A stretch of 64,000 nt of DNA, taken from the NCBI GenBank assembly GCA_942490885.1, contig CALNYT010000002.1, forward strand, positions 3,038,001 to 3,102,000. Reading direction: 5' to 3'. This DNA is from Oceanirhabdus sp942490885 (GTDB lineage Bacteria; Bacillota; Clostridia; Clostridiales; Clostridiaceae). Within the stretch, counting starts at the first letter, position 1. Every line of letters starts with the position of its first letter. The position numbers and the translations under genes are program-made. The notes under the pieces were generated by a model. That model worked only from the letters and a program-made list of their open reading frames with translations, was not told where the DNA came from and did not search any database. Shown here piece by piece: positions 34,181 to 42,986 of the stretch.

Positions 34181-34222
34181 GCAAATAAATTCTTACACCC
34201 TAGTTGTAAGAATTTATTTTGC
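34181..34222 (-). terminator. Terminator after the dipeptidase gene
   Basis: Stem of about 16 bp with one bulge (GCAAAATAAATTCTTACA / TGTAAGAATTTATTTGC), followed by TTTTTAAAAAAAG on the minus strand. Confidence 0.65.
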
Positions 34223-34275
34223 TATCCCTTTATATTAACATATCTTCTTTAATTTATAAAGTTCTTATAGATAAA

Positions 34276-35664
34276 CTACTTTGCTAATTTATATAATGCA
34301 TTGGCGTATATTTTAGCATTCTTCATTAAATTATCAATTGTTATATATTCATTAGGCTTATGAATAGTATCTGGCTCTCCCGGAAACTGTGGTCCAAAAG
34401 CTAATATATTAGGCATCTCTTTTGCATAAGTTCCTCCACCAATTGAAATCAATTCAGCTCTATTTCCAGTCTCTTCTTCATAAACTTCTTGAAGGCTCTT
34501 CACTAACGGATGATCTGCTGGATAGTATAATGGTTCTTGATGAACAAACTTCTCTATAGTAATTCCTGTATCTTTAAGTGTCTCCTTAACTGGATTCAAC
34601 ATATCATCAAGTGTTTTTGTTACAGGATATCTAAGGTTAAGTGTCATCTTACTTTCTAAATTATCTAGTTTAATAACCCCAACATTAAATGAAAGTTTTC
34701 CTGAAACTTCATCTTCTAGATAACATCCAAAGTCTTCTCCATGAAGATTCATTCCAATCTTATCATTCATAAATTCTATATATTCATTAATTTCATTATT
34801 TGAGAAGGTTATTTCTCCCAAGAAATTCATCAAAGCCATTACTGAATTAAACCCAAGCTCTGGTGTACTTCCGTGAGCAGATTCGCCCTTGCAAATAAGC
34901 TTCATTTCCCCCTCACATATTTCACTTTTTATATCATATCCAGTTGTCTTAACAAATTCATTTAACTTATTTAATATTTCTTCGGATTCAACACAACTTA
35001 TAACAGCTTCACATTTGTCTGGCACCATATTAGCCGCTTGCCCTCCATGTAGCTCTTTAAGAACAATATCACCATTCTGCTGTTCAAATTTCTTAACCAA
35101 ATCAAATATAGTAATACCTTTTTCACCATTAATAAGAGGATAATCAGCATCTGGAGTAAATCCAGCAACTGGTGGTTTTTCTCTTTCTAAATAGTATTCT
35201 AACTCTTGGCTCCCTGTTTCTTCATTAGTTCCAAAGATAATTCTAATCCTTTTACTGATTGATAGACCTTCATCCATTATAGCCTTTACTCCATATAGTG
35301 CAGCAACTATAGGGCCTTTATCATCAGTAGTTCCTCTTCCATAAATCTTTCCGTCAACAATTTCTCCACCATACGGGTCGTAATTCCACCCATCACCTTC
35401 TGGAACCACATCTAAATGGCCTAAAGCTGCAACATACTCTTCACCTTCACCATATTCAGCATACCCTACATATCCATCAAGATTTTTAGTTTTAAACCCA
35501 AGTTTTTCACATATTTCTAATGCCTTTTCAAGAGCAAGATATGGCCCTTCACCAAATGGCTTGCCTTCACTTGCTTCTCCCTCAAGACTTTTAATTTTAA
35601 CTAATTCTACAGTAGAATTTATAATATCATCCTTCATTCTTTCAATACGTTCATTAATGCTCAT
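34276..35664 (-). CDS. pepV: PepV-type dipeptidase (M20 family)
   Basis: 462 residues from ATG 35664, preceded by AAAGGAG. M20 metallopeptidase motifs are GHLDVVPEG (metal His), GRGTTDDKGPIVAALYGVKAI (bridging Asp), FGTNEETGSQELEYYLE (catalytic Glu-Glu) and SAHGSTPELGFN in the lid domain. The C-terminal GPQFPGEPDTIHKPNEYI carries the last metal His. It hydrolyses dipeptides such as beta-Ala-His in lactobacilli. Next to the epimerase it would finish breakdown of Ala-Glu dipeptides, a coherent pairing by inference. Cytoplasmic. Confidence 0.9.
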   Translation of the reverse strand: MSINERIERMKDDIINSTVELVKIKSLEGEASEGKPFGEGPYLALEKALEICEKLGFKTKNLDGYVGYAEYGEGEEYVAALGHLDVVPEGDGWNYDPYGGEIVDGKIYGRGTTDDKGPIVAALYGVKAIMDEGLSISKRIRIIFGTNEETGSQELEYYLEREKPPVAGFTPDADYPLINGEKGITIFDLVKKFEQQNGDIVLKELHGGQAANMVPDKCEAVISCVESEEILNKLNEFVKTTGYDIKSEICEGEMKLICKGESAHGSTPELGFNSVMALMNFLGEITFSNNEINEYIEFMNDKIGMNLHGEDFGCYLEDEVSGKLSFNVGVIKLDNLESKMTLNLRYPVTKTLDDMLNPVKETLKDTGITIEKFVHQEPLYYPADHPLVKSLQEVYEEETGNRAELISIGGGTYAKEMPNILAFGPQFPGEPDTIHKPNEYITIDNLMKNAKIYANALYKLAK

Positions 35665-35833
35665 AAATAATTCTCCTTTCATATGCTAGTCTTTTAAACC
35701 CTTCCAATTAAGAATAATTATAGTATAATCTTTCCCTTATGGCAATTCAACAACTTACCGTATAAATTTTACAAAGAATTTCTCTAATAAATATCTAATC
35801 AAATATATAGCTAGTTTTTTCAGCTTTTAAGAT

Positions 35834-36661
35834 TTAATTTTGTAATTTCAACCTATTATTTACCTTCTCTTTATACTTGTAAGATATTAAAAGTGCAATT
35901 GCTACAATAAATATCATACCTAAAAAGATTGTTGCTAAGTTTCTTTCAGGAGAAAGGTTTATACCTCTATCAAACTTAATTATTGAACTTAACTTAGAAC
36001 TTTGAAAATATCCAATTATATAACTTAAAATAAACCAAAGCCCACCATTTAAATTGCCTTTTCCCAAAACATATAATCCAACTATTGAAAGTAAAAGAAT
36101 TATATACTTAATTCCTATATGGCCTATAGAGTAAACATTACTTGCTCCTAAAGCTCCTTCAAAAGAAATAGTTAAAATTAAAAAACTTAAAATACATATT
36201 AAATACAAAGCACTTCTATTTATAAGATGAGGATTTTCCCATATTTTTTCTTTGTACTTATTAAATTTTCCACCTACAATTATTTCCCCTAGGGATAGAA
36301 ATTTTAGTTTTTTAGATAATATACAATGATAATAAATTACTACTCCACCAATAATAACAATTCCAAAAGGAACCACTATTATATTAAACGAAATTTTTTC
36401 TAAAGCTTCTTGGGAGATAAGTTTCATTCCCCTAGTCGTGCTTAAGTAATCATTACTTGTTAAGGATCCTGTATAAAAAAATTCCCCAAGTTTTATAGTC
36501 TTTAATAATCCTAATAAATTACAATATACAGCAATACCTATCAATATATCCATTAATGCTGCAATAATTATATTTGATTCTGCCTCTCTAAGTACCCCTT
36601 CTTCTGTTAATTCCTTCTTTTCAATTGATGCCATTTTTAATATAAATTCTTTTTGCCCCAT
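35834..36661 (-). CDS. Hypothetical polytopic membrane protein (RDD-like segment)
   Basis: 275 residues, ATG after GGGAGGCAG. Six or so hydrophobic segments at ~28-55, 90-110, 150-170, 185-205, 210-225 and 240-262, with a Lys-rich C-terminal tail. KKLKFLSLGEIIVGGKFN between segments 2 and 3 recalls the SLGExxxG phrase of RDD-family proteins, but the Arg-Asp-Asp signature is not seen. Function unknown. A perfect 0A-like box lies 113 bases upstream. Confidence 0.6.
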   Translation of the reverse strand: MGQKEFILKMASIEKKELTEEGVLREAESNIIIAALMDILIGIAVYCNLLGLLKTIKLGEFFYTGSLTSNDYLSTTRGMKLISQEALEKISFNIIVVPFGIVIIGGVVIYYHCILSKKLKFLSLGEIIVGGKFNKYKEKIWENPHLINRSALYLICILSFLILTISFEGALGASNVYSIGHIGIKYIILLLSIVGLYVLGKGNLNGGLWFILSYIIGYFQSSKLSSIIKFDRGINLSPERNLATIFLGMIFIVAIALLISYKYKEKVNNRLKLQN

Positions 36662-36773
36662 ACTCTGCCTCCCAGATAAGTTATGTATATCTTTTATGTA
36701 TAATATTATTATAACATTATATGGTATTTAATGTAATATACTTCAGTAAAAAACATCACATAATAGTTTCATT

Positions 36774-36781
36774 TGTCGAAA
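36774..36781 (+). promoter_or_regulatory. 0A-type box TGTCGAAA in an intergenic gap
   Basis: A perfect TGTCGAAA in the 277-base gap between two minus-strand genes, upstream of the membrane protein gene and on the opposite strand. A chance match is quite possible. Confidence 0.25.
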
Positions 36782-36888
36782 AAATGGTTCAAAATATACA
36801 AAACTTAATTCTCATATAATATAATTATCATGTAACTATTCAGATCTTATAAAATATAAATAGTTATTCTATTATTAATATTGGGTAC

Positions 36889-36926
36889 AAAAAAGAGATA
36901 GTTTTAATCAAATCTATCTCTTTTTT
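36889..36926. terminator. Bidirectional-type terminator after the pseudokinase gene
   Basis: Thirteen-bp perfect stem AAAAAAGAGATAG / CTATCTCTTTTTT with a 12-base loop, 12 bases after the pseudokinase stop. Confidence 0.8.
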
Positions 36927-36938
36927 TCCTATATGATT

Positions 36939-37685
36939 TTAATTAAAACTAAATGGTACAAATTCAATATCATTATATTTATCAAACCTCATCTCAACAT
37001 ATCCACCATAATCAATAGGCTCTTTGAAATCAATTATTTTATATTTATCATTTTGTTCTGTCACATACATATCACCTGACCTCTGCTCTTTATATTTTTT
37101 ATACGCCGCCCCCTCTTCAGGTCTTTTTACCTTTTCTCCCCATGAATCATAAAAATCTCTATTATGCGTCTTTAAGTATTCAAGAAACTCATTAATAACA
37201 CCAAGTTTTCTTAACCCTTTACATAAATTCATAGGATAATCTATTTTTCTAGTAAATGAGTTCTTATATGGTAGTACTTTGAGCTTTTCATTTTCATCAA
37301 TATATATATCTTTTAATTTGGCATCAATTCTAGAAAACTTCAATTTTTTCATTAGAATTATCAATGAAAGTAATTTACCGCACACCTCATCAGTCATTCC
37401 ATTTGCTTTAATATATTTTTTAATATGGATTCCCTTAATCTGATCCATTACAAATAAGTTACCTTCTTTATAATAAACATTTGGAAACTCATCATAACTC
37501 TTTAACTTATTTAATACCTCGTACATTTTAGTACATCTTTTTTCTTTAAAAAACACTTTAATTAATTTATTATCATTTGGAATCTTAAATGTATAACCCT
37601 TCTTCCCCTTCTCAACTAACTCACATTTAAACAATTCTATTTTATATTTTTCCTTCGACTCCTTACATTTTTTTTTCTTTGACAT
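36939..37685 (-). CDS. Atypical kinase-fold protein, probable pseudokinase
   Basis: 248 residues, ATG after AGGAGG. It parallels the upstream gene: NKLIKVFFKE (Lys 43 as ATP Lys), MDQIKGIHIKKYIK, FSRIDAKLKDIYIDENEKLK (Asp 121 in the catalytic-loop position, with RID for HRD), then FTRKIDYPMNLCKGLRKLG. The glycine loop is only KGKKGYTF, and the DFG position reads LPYKN, so the metal-binding Asp is gone. Catalysis is therefore unlikely, and a scaffold or regulator of the upstream kinase is an inference. It lies 35 bases downstream of it. Confidence 0.65.
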   Translation of the reverse strand: MSKKKKCKESKEKYKIELFKCELVEKGKKGYTFKIPNDNKLIKVFFKEKRCTKMYEVLNKLKSYDEFPNVYYKEGNLFVMDQIKGIHIKKYIKANGMTDEVCGKLLSLIILMKKLKFSRIDAKLKDIYIDENEKLKVLPYKNSFTRKIDYPMNLCKGLRKLGVINEFLEYLKTHNRDFYDSWGEKVKRPEEGAAYKKYKEQRSGDMYVTEQNDKYKIIDFKEPIDYGGYVEMRFDKYNDIEFVPFSFN

Positions 37686-37720
37686 TTGATCCTCCTAAAA
37701 AATTATTCTTCAATATTTAA

Positions 37721-38464
37721 CTATAATAAATTCTCAATTTCCGAAATATCAATAAAAATCATTTCCTCATCATTTAATATATCCTCTATACTAGGTAATT
37801 CTAATCCTGTTGAAATTTTATTAGATATACCAATACCATAACTGTCTTTTTTTCCTTTTTTGAGCTTTGCCTTTTTGAAAAATTTAGCTTTTGTTTCCTC
37901 ACGATCTATTCTGTAAATATTACTCATACACTCATTGTATAACTCAGGATTCTTTTCATATAGAGCTTCTAAGAAACTAAATAACCCTCCATGACTTTTA
38001 AGACCTTTGCACAAATGCCTTGGATAATGCATTCGTCTTGTAAAGTATCCCTTAGGATCTATCAATTTAATATTTTCTTCATTATCTACATAGACATCTT
38101 TAATCCTAACATCTATTCTTGTAAATCCAAGCCTTTGAAATTCATTTAAAAGTTCCACCAATTTCTCAGCTATCTCATCACTCAATCCCTCTTTTTTTAT
38201 TTTATCTTTTAAACATTCTCCATCAACCTTTTCTCTTACAATATAGTTTTCACCTATTTCAACTAATTTGGGAAAATATTTATTCCCATGCACCCTTAAA
38301 AGAATATCTCCTTCTCTATCACAAGTAATATCCTCTCTAAATATCTTAATCACTTTATCTTTTGATATGCTATAAACAATGCCGTTATTACCTGCCCCCA
38401 TAAATTCCCATCCCAGAGATACTTCATCAACTCTTTCACCATAAATTCTTTTATTTATTATCAT
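37721..38464 (-). CDS. Small atypical Ser/Thr kinase-like protein
   Basis: 247 residues from ATG 38464. A GTG at 38527 is in frame but falls inside the terminator of the previous gene. The glycine loop is FMGAGNNGIVYSI (23-31), ATP Lys is in DKVIKIF (near 40), hinge YIVREKVDGECLKD follows, the catalytic loop is TRIDVRIKDVYV (RID for HRD, Asp 118) and the metal loop is LIDPKGY (Asp 136, DPKG for DFG). All key acidic and basic residues remain, so it can be active. It recalls the small YbdM/YrzF-type kinases of bacilli. The C-terminal ~90 residues are charged and specific to it. Paired with a pseudokinase-like neighbour. Confidence 0.7.
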   Translation of the reverse strand: MIINKRIYGERVDEVSLGWEFMGAGNNGIVYSISKDKVIKIFREDITCDREGDILLRVHGNKYFPKLVEIGENYIVREKVDGECLKDKIKKEGLSDEIAEKLVELLNEFQRLGFTRIDVRIKDVYVDNEENIKLIDPKGYFTRRMHYPRHLCKGLKSHGGLFSFLEALYEKNPELYNECMSNIYRIDREETKAKFFKKAKLKKGKKDSYGIGISNKISTGLELPSIEDILNDEEMIFIDISEIENLL

Positions 38465-38525
38465 ATAACACCAACCTAAATTCCTAATACTATTAATAGT
38501 ATATTTACATGTTCCAATCTTTGAC

Positions 38526-38551
38526 ACAAAAAAAGCACTGATTGCGTGCTT
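38526..38551 (-). terminator. Terminator of the polymerase IV gene
   Basis: Minus-strand stem AAGCAC / GTGCTT with a 7-base loop followed by TTTTTTTGTG, 31 bases after the dinB stop. Confidence 0.65.
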
Positions 38552-38581
38552 AAAACAAATGGAGAATGTTTGTTATATTTC

Positions 38582-39634
38582 CTATATATCAAAGAAATTC
38601 AATTGTTCATAGTTCTTTTTATCACTTAAATTACTTACTGTTAATCCAATAAGTCTTATTGCATCGTTAAATTCTATGGAATTTAATATTTCCCTGGAAA
38701 TTTCTTTTATTTCATCACTTTCATTAAAATATTCATCCACTGTTTTGCTACGAGTATGTGTTTCGAAATTAATAGTCTTATATTTAATTGTTATCGTTTT
38801 TCCATAAAGATTTTTACTTCTCAACATAAATGATATTTGCTCACAATATTGACTAATTATTCTCCAAAGTTCCGTTTTATCACTTATATCTTCAGTAAAT
38901 GTTGTTTCTTTTCCGTATGATTTTCTCTCTCTTGTAGTTATAACTCTTCTTTCATCTCTTCCCCTTATTCTCCAGTATATATCTTTTCCCCATTTACCAA
39001 AGTAATTCTCATAGAGTTCAATTGGCAAATCAAATAAATCTTCTACCGTCTGAACTCCTATTTTAAATAATTTTTCTGCAGATTTTGCTCCAATTCCATA
39101 TACTTTTCTTATATTAAGTGAAAAAAGAATTTCTGGCATTTCTTCTTTTCTTATTATTTTTAATCCATTTGGCTTGTTCCAATCACTTGCTAGCTTAGCA
39201 AGAAATTTATTGTATGATATACCTATAGATATATTTAGTCCAATTTCATCTTTAATATCCTTTTTTATTTTAGCAGCTACTTCTATCGGATTTTCATTCA
39301 AATCAGATATATCAAGATATGCCTCATCTATTGAGAGTGGTTCAATAACCTCTGTAAATCTATATAGTATTTTAAATATTTGATTTGAAATTTCTTTATA
39401 TCTCCAATGCCTAGGTATAATATATATTCCATTAGGACAAAGAGTTCTTGCTTTAAATATAGGCATTGCTGAATGAACACCAAATGCTCTTGCCTCATAA
39501 GAACAAGTGGCTACAACTCCTCTTGATGAAGTTCCTCCAACAATCACCGGTTTATTTTTTAAAACCGGGTTATCCAACACCTCAACTTCTGCAAAAAACG
39601 CATCCATATCAACATGAAGTATTATCCTATCCAT
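38582..39634 (-). CDS. dinB: DNA polymerase IV (Y family)
   Basis: 350 residues, ATG after AGGAG. Catalytic motifs are ILHVDMDAFFAEVEV (first metal Asp), VVATCSYEARAFGVHSAMP, and LSIDEAYLDIS (Asp-Glu pair near 104). The helix-hairpin-helix region KVYGIGAKSAEKLFKIGVQT follows. It ends with YEQLNFFDI, a QLNFF-type beta-clamp binding peptide at the extreme C-terminus. It makes error-prone translesion DNA. Monocistronic. Confidence 0.95.
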   Translation of the reverse strand: MDRIILHVDMDAFFAEVEVLDNPVLKNKPVIVGGTSSRGVVATCSYEARAFGVHSAMPIFKARTLCPNGIYIIPRHWRYKEISNQIFKILYRFTEVIEPLSIDEAYLDISDLNENPIEVAAKIKKDIKDEIGLNISIGISYNKFLAKLASDWNKPNGLKIIRKEEMPEILFSLNIRKVYGIGAKSAEKLFKIGVQTVEDLFDLPIELYENYFGKWGKDIYWRIRGRDERRVITTRERKSYGKETTFTEDISDKTELWRIISQYCEQISFMLRSKNLYGKTITIKYKTINFETHTRSKTVDEYFNESDEIKEISREILNSIEFNDAIRLIGLTVSNLSDKKNYEQLNFFDI

Positions 39635-39660
39635 ATTTTCACTCCTGTTTTAAGTATAAT

Positions 39661-39686
39661 AAAAAAGCCTAGGTTTTCACCTAGGC
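39661..39686 (-). terminator. Terminator of the shikimate operon
   Basis: Minus strand GCCTAGGT / ACCTAGGC (39686-39679 and 39674-39667), loop of four bases, then six T's. It lies about 200 bases downstream of the aroQ stop. The gap between has no other gene. Confidence 0.7.
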
Positions 39687-39886
39687 CCTGTGCTTTTAAC
39701 TCTTAAGTACACTGTATCATGCTGAATATATATCCACCTAAACAAACACCTTTTTTTCGTTGCCAATTATATTTAATTAGGTTATTATTCCAGCATATAG
39801 TAACTTTAAAACATTTACACGATAATTATATCATAACTAAGTTTCTTTTACAATAATTTAATTTGACACTATATTCCTTTATTTCG

Positions 39887-40321
39887 TTAATTTATGCCCT
39901 CATTGATCAAAGCATCTATAGCAAGTTTATATCCATACACACCAAATCCACATATACTTCCTATACACACAGGTGCTACATATGATTTATGCCTAAATTC
40001 TTCTCTTTTAAAAATATTAGATATATGCACCTCTACTGTTGGAATGTTTACACTCTTCAATGCATCCATGATTGCTATACTATAATGAGTATATGCTCCA
40101 GCATTAATAACAATTCCATCAACCTTTCGGTATGCAGCCTGAATTTTTGTTACTATCTCACCTTCAATATTACTTTGATAATGTTCAATATCAATTTTTT
40201 TCTCTTCTCCAATAATACCAATATAATTTATTAACTGGTCATAGGTTTCAACACCATAAATATTCTGTTCTCGTATTCCTAACATATTAATGTTAGGTCC
40301 ATTAATCACCAGTATCTTCAT
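39887..40321 (-). CDS. aroQ: 3-dehydroquinate dehydratase, type II
   Basis: 144 residues, normal for the dodecameric type II enzyme. It removes water from 3-dehydroquinate, shikimate pathway step three. ILVINGPNINMLGIREQNIYG contains the nucleotide-like loop and catalytic Arg and Tyr; HYQSNIEGEIV and INAGAYTHYSIAIMDAL hold the Asn and His of the active site; VEVHISNIFKREEFRHKSYVAPVC completes it. It overlaps aroE/K by 4 bases (ATGA). Confidence 0.97.
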   Translation of the reverse strand: MKILVINGPNINMLGIREQNIYGVETYDQLINYIGIIGEEKKIDIEHYQSNIEGEIVTKIQAAYRKVDGIVINAGAYTHYSIAIMDALKSVNIPTVEVHISNIFKREEFRHKSYVAPVCIGSICGFGVYGYKLAIDALINEGIN

Positions 40322-41625
40322 ACCGTCCCCTCTTCTCTCATTATTCTATTGATCGCGTCCTCTATATTTCCATTATTATCAATTAAATAGTCACATACTT
40401 CTCTATAAATATCTTTTCTATCATTATACAGTTTTATTAATTGGTCTTTTTTCTCCACAAGAGGTCTTTGAGTATTTCCACGAATATCGTTATATATTTT
40501 ATCAATATCTCTATCTATAAAGTATATTGTTCCATTGTATTTCATAGAAAATATATTTTCTTCTCTTTTTATTGCTCCTCCCCCTGTTGATATAATACAT
40601 CTCTTTTCCATTATAGTATCTTTTAATACTTCCTCTTCAATATTTCTAAATGCCTCTTCACCATCTTTAAAAATTTTCGGAATAGATTTTCCAGATTTCT
40701 TTTCTATAATTTCATCACAATCTATTAATCTTAATCCTAACTTTTTACTTAACATTTTCCCTATGGTACTTTTCCCACTACCAGGCATACCAATGAGAAC
40801 TATATTTTTTTCACTATTCTTTTTGTTTAAACATATTTTAAATATCTCGTCTACCGCATCATGTGGAATCATTATGTTGTTCCATATTTCTTCTGATTTT
40901 AATCCCTGAACAACCAACATATATAATCCATTTGAACATTTTACTCCATTTTTTCTTGCATATTGAAGAAGTCGTGTCCTATATGGATTATATATTAAAT
41001 CAAATACAAACTCTCTTCCTATTATATCTTTTTCCTCTATTGGCGATACATCTATTCTTGGATACATACCAACAGGAGTAGTATTAATTAATATTTCATA
41101 CTCTTTATATTTATGTAAATTCTCATAACTGTCAACTTTATAATCACTTATTACGTTATCAGGGTTTCTACTTATTAAGGTAATCCCCTTAACCCCCATA
41201 TCTTTAAGGCAGGCTGTTACCGCTTTACTTGCTCCACCGCACCCTAGTATGATAGCTTTTTTTTCTTTTACAGTCACATTATTAATAATAAAGGTGTCTT
41301 TTATACCTAAGTAATCTGTATTATACCCAATTCTTTTTCCCTCTTTAAATTTAATGGTATTAACTGCCCCGATACTTTTAACTTCTTCAGATATCTCGTC
41401 AATAAATTTCATAACATCTTCTTTAAATGGAATTGTTACATTAATTCCTTTTACCCCAATATTCTCTAAATATTGCAGCTTATTTTGAAGTTCATTTTTT
41501 TCAAACTCATACAGCTTGTATTCACCAACCATCTTTTGAGCTTTAAAGAATTCATTATGAATAAAAGGCGAGAAGCTATGAGTAAGTTTCTTTCCTATCA
41601 AACCATAGTTGAATTTATTTTTCAT
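40318..41625 (-). CDS. aroEK: Shikimate dehydrogenase / shikimate kinase fusion
   Basis: 435 residues covering two enzymes. Residues 1-~265 are AroE (GLIGKKLTHSFSPFIHN, INVTIPFKEDVM, GYNTDYLGI, AIILGCGGASKAV, LINTTPVGMYP), which reduces 3-dehydroshikimate with NADPH. Residues ~275-435 are AroK (IVLIGMPGSGKSTIGKMLSKKLG with Walker A, IDCDEIIEK, EEAFRNIEEEVL, ISTGGGAI), which phosphorylates shikimate. The linker is short. Bacterial genes for these are usually separate; this fusion keeps consecutive steps together, as in some clostridia. It overlaps the chorismate mutase gene by 11 bases and aroQ by 4. Confidence 0.95.
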   Translation of the reverse strand: MKNKFNYGLIGKKLTHSFSPFIHNEFFKAQKMVGEYKLYEFEKNELQNKLQYLENIGVKGINVTIPFKEDVMKFIDEISEEVKSIGAVNTIKFKEGKRIGYNTDYLGIKDTFIINNVTVKEKKAIILGCGGASKAVTACLKDMGVKGITLISRNPDNVISDYKVDSYENLHKYKEYEILINTTPVGMYPRIDVSPIEEKDIIGREFVFDLIYNPYRTRLLQYARKNGVKCSNGLYMLVVQGLKSEEIWNNIMIPHDAVDEIFKICLNKKNSEKNIVLIGMPGSGKSTIGKMLSKKLGLRLIDCDEIIEKKSGKSIPKIFKDGEEAFRNIEEEVLKDTIMEKRCIISTGGGAIKREENIFSMKYNGTIYFIDRDIDKIYNDIRGNTQRPLVEKKDQLIKLYNDRKDIYREVCDYLIDNNGNIEDAINRIMREEGTV

Positions 41626-41893
41626 TATTAAATCTACTACCTTCCTGAATATCTCTACTCATCTTCATAAGCTCTTTTAAAAACTCTTCAATATATTCTT
41701 TATATTTGTCCTCTCTGCCCTGAATTGCTTCTGTTATTATCTCATCTTCCCTTTTGCTATCGAATATTTTGATTCCTTTTTCTCTTTTATATTCTCCAAT
41801 TTCTTCAGAAATTTTCATTCTCTCTATGAATAACTCAATCAACTCTTTGTTTACTCTATCAATCTCTTCTCTTAAATAATTTAAATCCTTCAT
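41615..41893 (-). CDS. Chorismate mutase (AroQ class)
   Basis: 92 residues. An all-helical CM_2 domain: LNYLREEIDRVNKELIELFIERMKISEEIGEYKREKG with the Arg, Arg, Lys active-site pattern, followed by FDSKREDEIITEA. It converts chorismate to prephenate, the branch to Phe and Tyr. It overlaps aroC by 35 bases and aroEK by 11, so expression is tightly coupled. No prephenate dehydratase or dehydrogenase is in this operon. Confidence 0.93.
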   Translation of the reverse strand: MKDLNYLREEIDRVNKELIELFIERMKISEEIGEYKREKGIKIFDSKREDEIITEAIQGREDKYKEYIEEFLKELMKMSRDIQEGSRFNNEK

Positions 41894-42986
41894 CTTCCTT
41901 TATCCTCTCCAATACTAAATCCAATATTGCTATTGCTGTTGCATTATCTACAACTGGTAATGCCCTTGGAATTATACAAGGATCATGTCTTCCAGTAATA
42001 TTTAGAATTGTGTTTTCCATTTTATAAATATCTGCAGTATTTTGCATTTTACCTATTGATGGAGTTGGTTTTATCACTGTTCTGAATACAATAGGCATAC
42101 CATTTGTTATTCCCCCAGTTACTCCTCCATTATTATTAGTTAGTGTTATTATCTTATTATCTATAACACTCATCTCATCATTACTTTGTGATCCTCTCAT
42201 GTTTGCAAATGCAAACCCTTCTCCGAATTCTACTCCTTTAACTGCTGGTATTGAAAACAGCATGCTACTGATACAACTCTCTATAGAATTAAAGAAAGGA
42301 TTTCCTATACCTGGCTTTAAGTTCAAAACTAAAGTTTCAACAACCCCACCTACTGAATCATCATCTTCTTTTGCTTTTAATATCTCACTCATCATGTTAT
42401 CTTTAAGATTCTCATTTATCAAAGGAAATTGATTTTCGTAATTCTTTAGCCTCTTAAATATTTGTTCATTTATATTTTCTTCTGAAAATCTTTCATCCTT
42501 AACTTCTCCTATTTGATCAATATGTGATATTATTACAATTCCCATATTTTCAAGAATCTTTTTAGCAAAAGCTCCAGCCATTACTATGGCAGCTGTTAGT
42601 CTTCCAGAAAAATGCCCTCCTCCTCTGTAATCATTATAACCATAATATTTTTCATATCCACTATAATCAGCATGACCTGGTCTCATTTTGTCTTTTATTT
42701 CTGAGTAATCTCTACTCCTTTTATCTTTATTTTCTATAAATAAATTGATAGGTGTTCCAGTGGTATATCCTTCAAAAATCCCACTAAGAACCGTGAAACT
42801 ATCATCTTCTAGCCTTCCAGTTGTGTATTTATTTTTTCCGGGCTTTCTTCTAAATAACTCTTTGTTCAAAAATTCATATGGAAATTCAATACCTCCTGGC
42901 AGTCCATCTATAATTATCCCTACTCCCGCTCCATGAGATTCTCCATAAATAGTTATTCTATAGTTCTTTCCCCAACTTCCACTCAA
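41859..42986 (-). CDS. aroC: Chorismate synthase
   Basis: 375 residues. It eliminates phosphate from EPSP to give chorismate and needs reduced FMN. Signatures: GESHGAGVGIIIDGLPGG, RRKPGKNKYTTGRLEDD, RPGHADYSGYEKYGY-like region (HADYSGYEKYYGYNDYRGGG), FSGRLTAAIVMAGAFA and MRGSQSNDEM near the middle, and NGGVTGGITNGMPIVFR. It overlaps aroA by 29 bases. Confidence 0.97.
   Translation of the reverse strand: MSGSWGKNYRITIYGESHGAGVGIIIDGLPGGIEFPYEFLNKELFRRKPGKNKYTTGRLEDDSFTVLSGIFEGYTTGTPINLFIENKDKRSRDYSEIKDKMRPGHADYSGYEKYYGYNDYRGGGHFSGRLTAAIVMAGAFAKKILENMGIVIISHIDQIGEVKDERFSEENINEQIFKRLKNYENQFPLINENLKDNMMSEILKAKEDDDSVGGVVETLVLNLKPGIGNPFFNSIESCISSMLFSIPAVKGVEFGEGFAFANMRGSQSNDEMSVIDNKIITLTNNNGGVTGGITNGMPIVFRTVIKPTPSIGKMQNTADIYKMENTILNITGRHDPCIIPRALPVVDNATAIAILDLVLERIKEDEGFKLFKRRD

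Noticed and set aside
38465..38527. GTG start extending the atypical kinase by 21 residues
   Set aside because: It falls in the T-run of the upstream dinB terminator and lacks a ribosome site.
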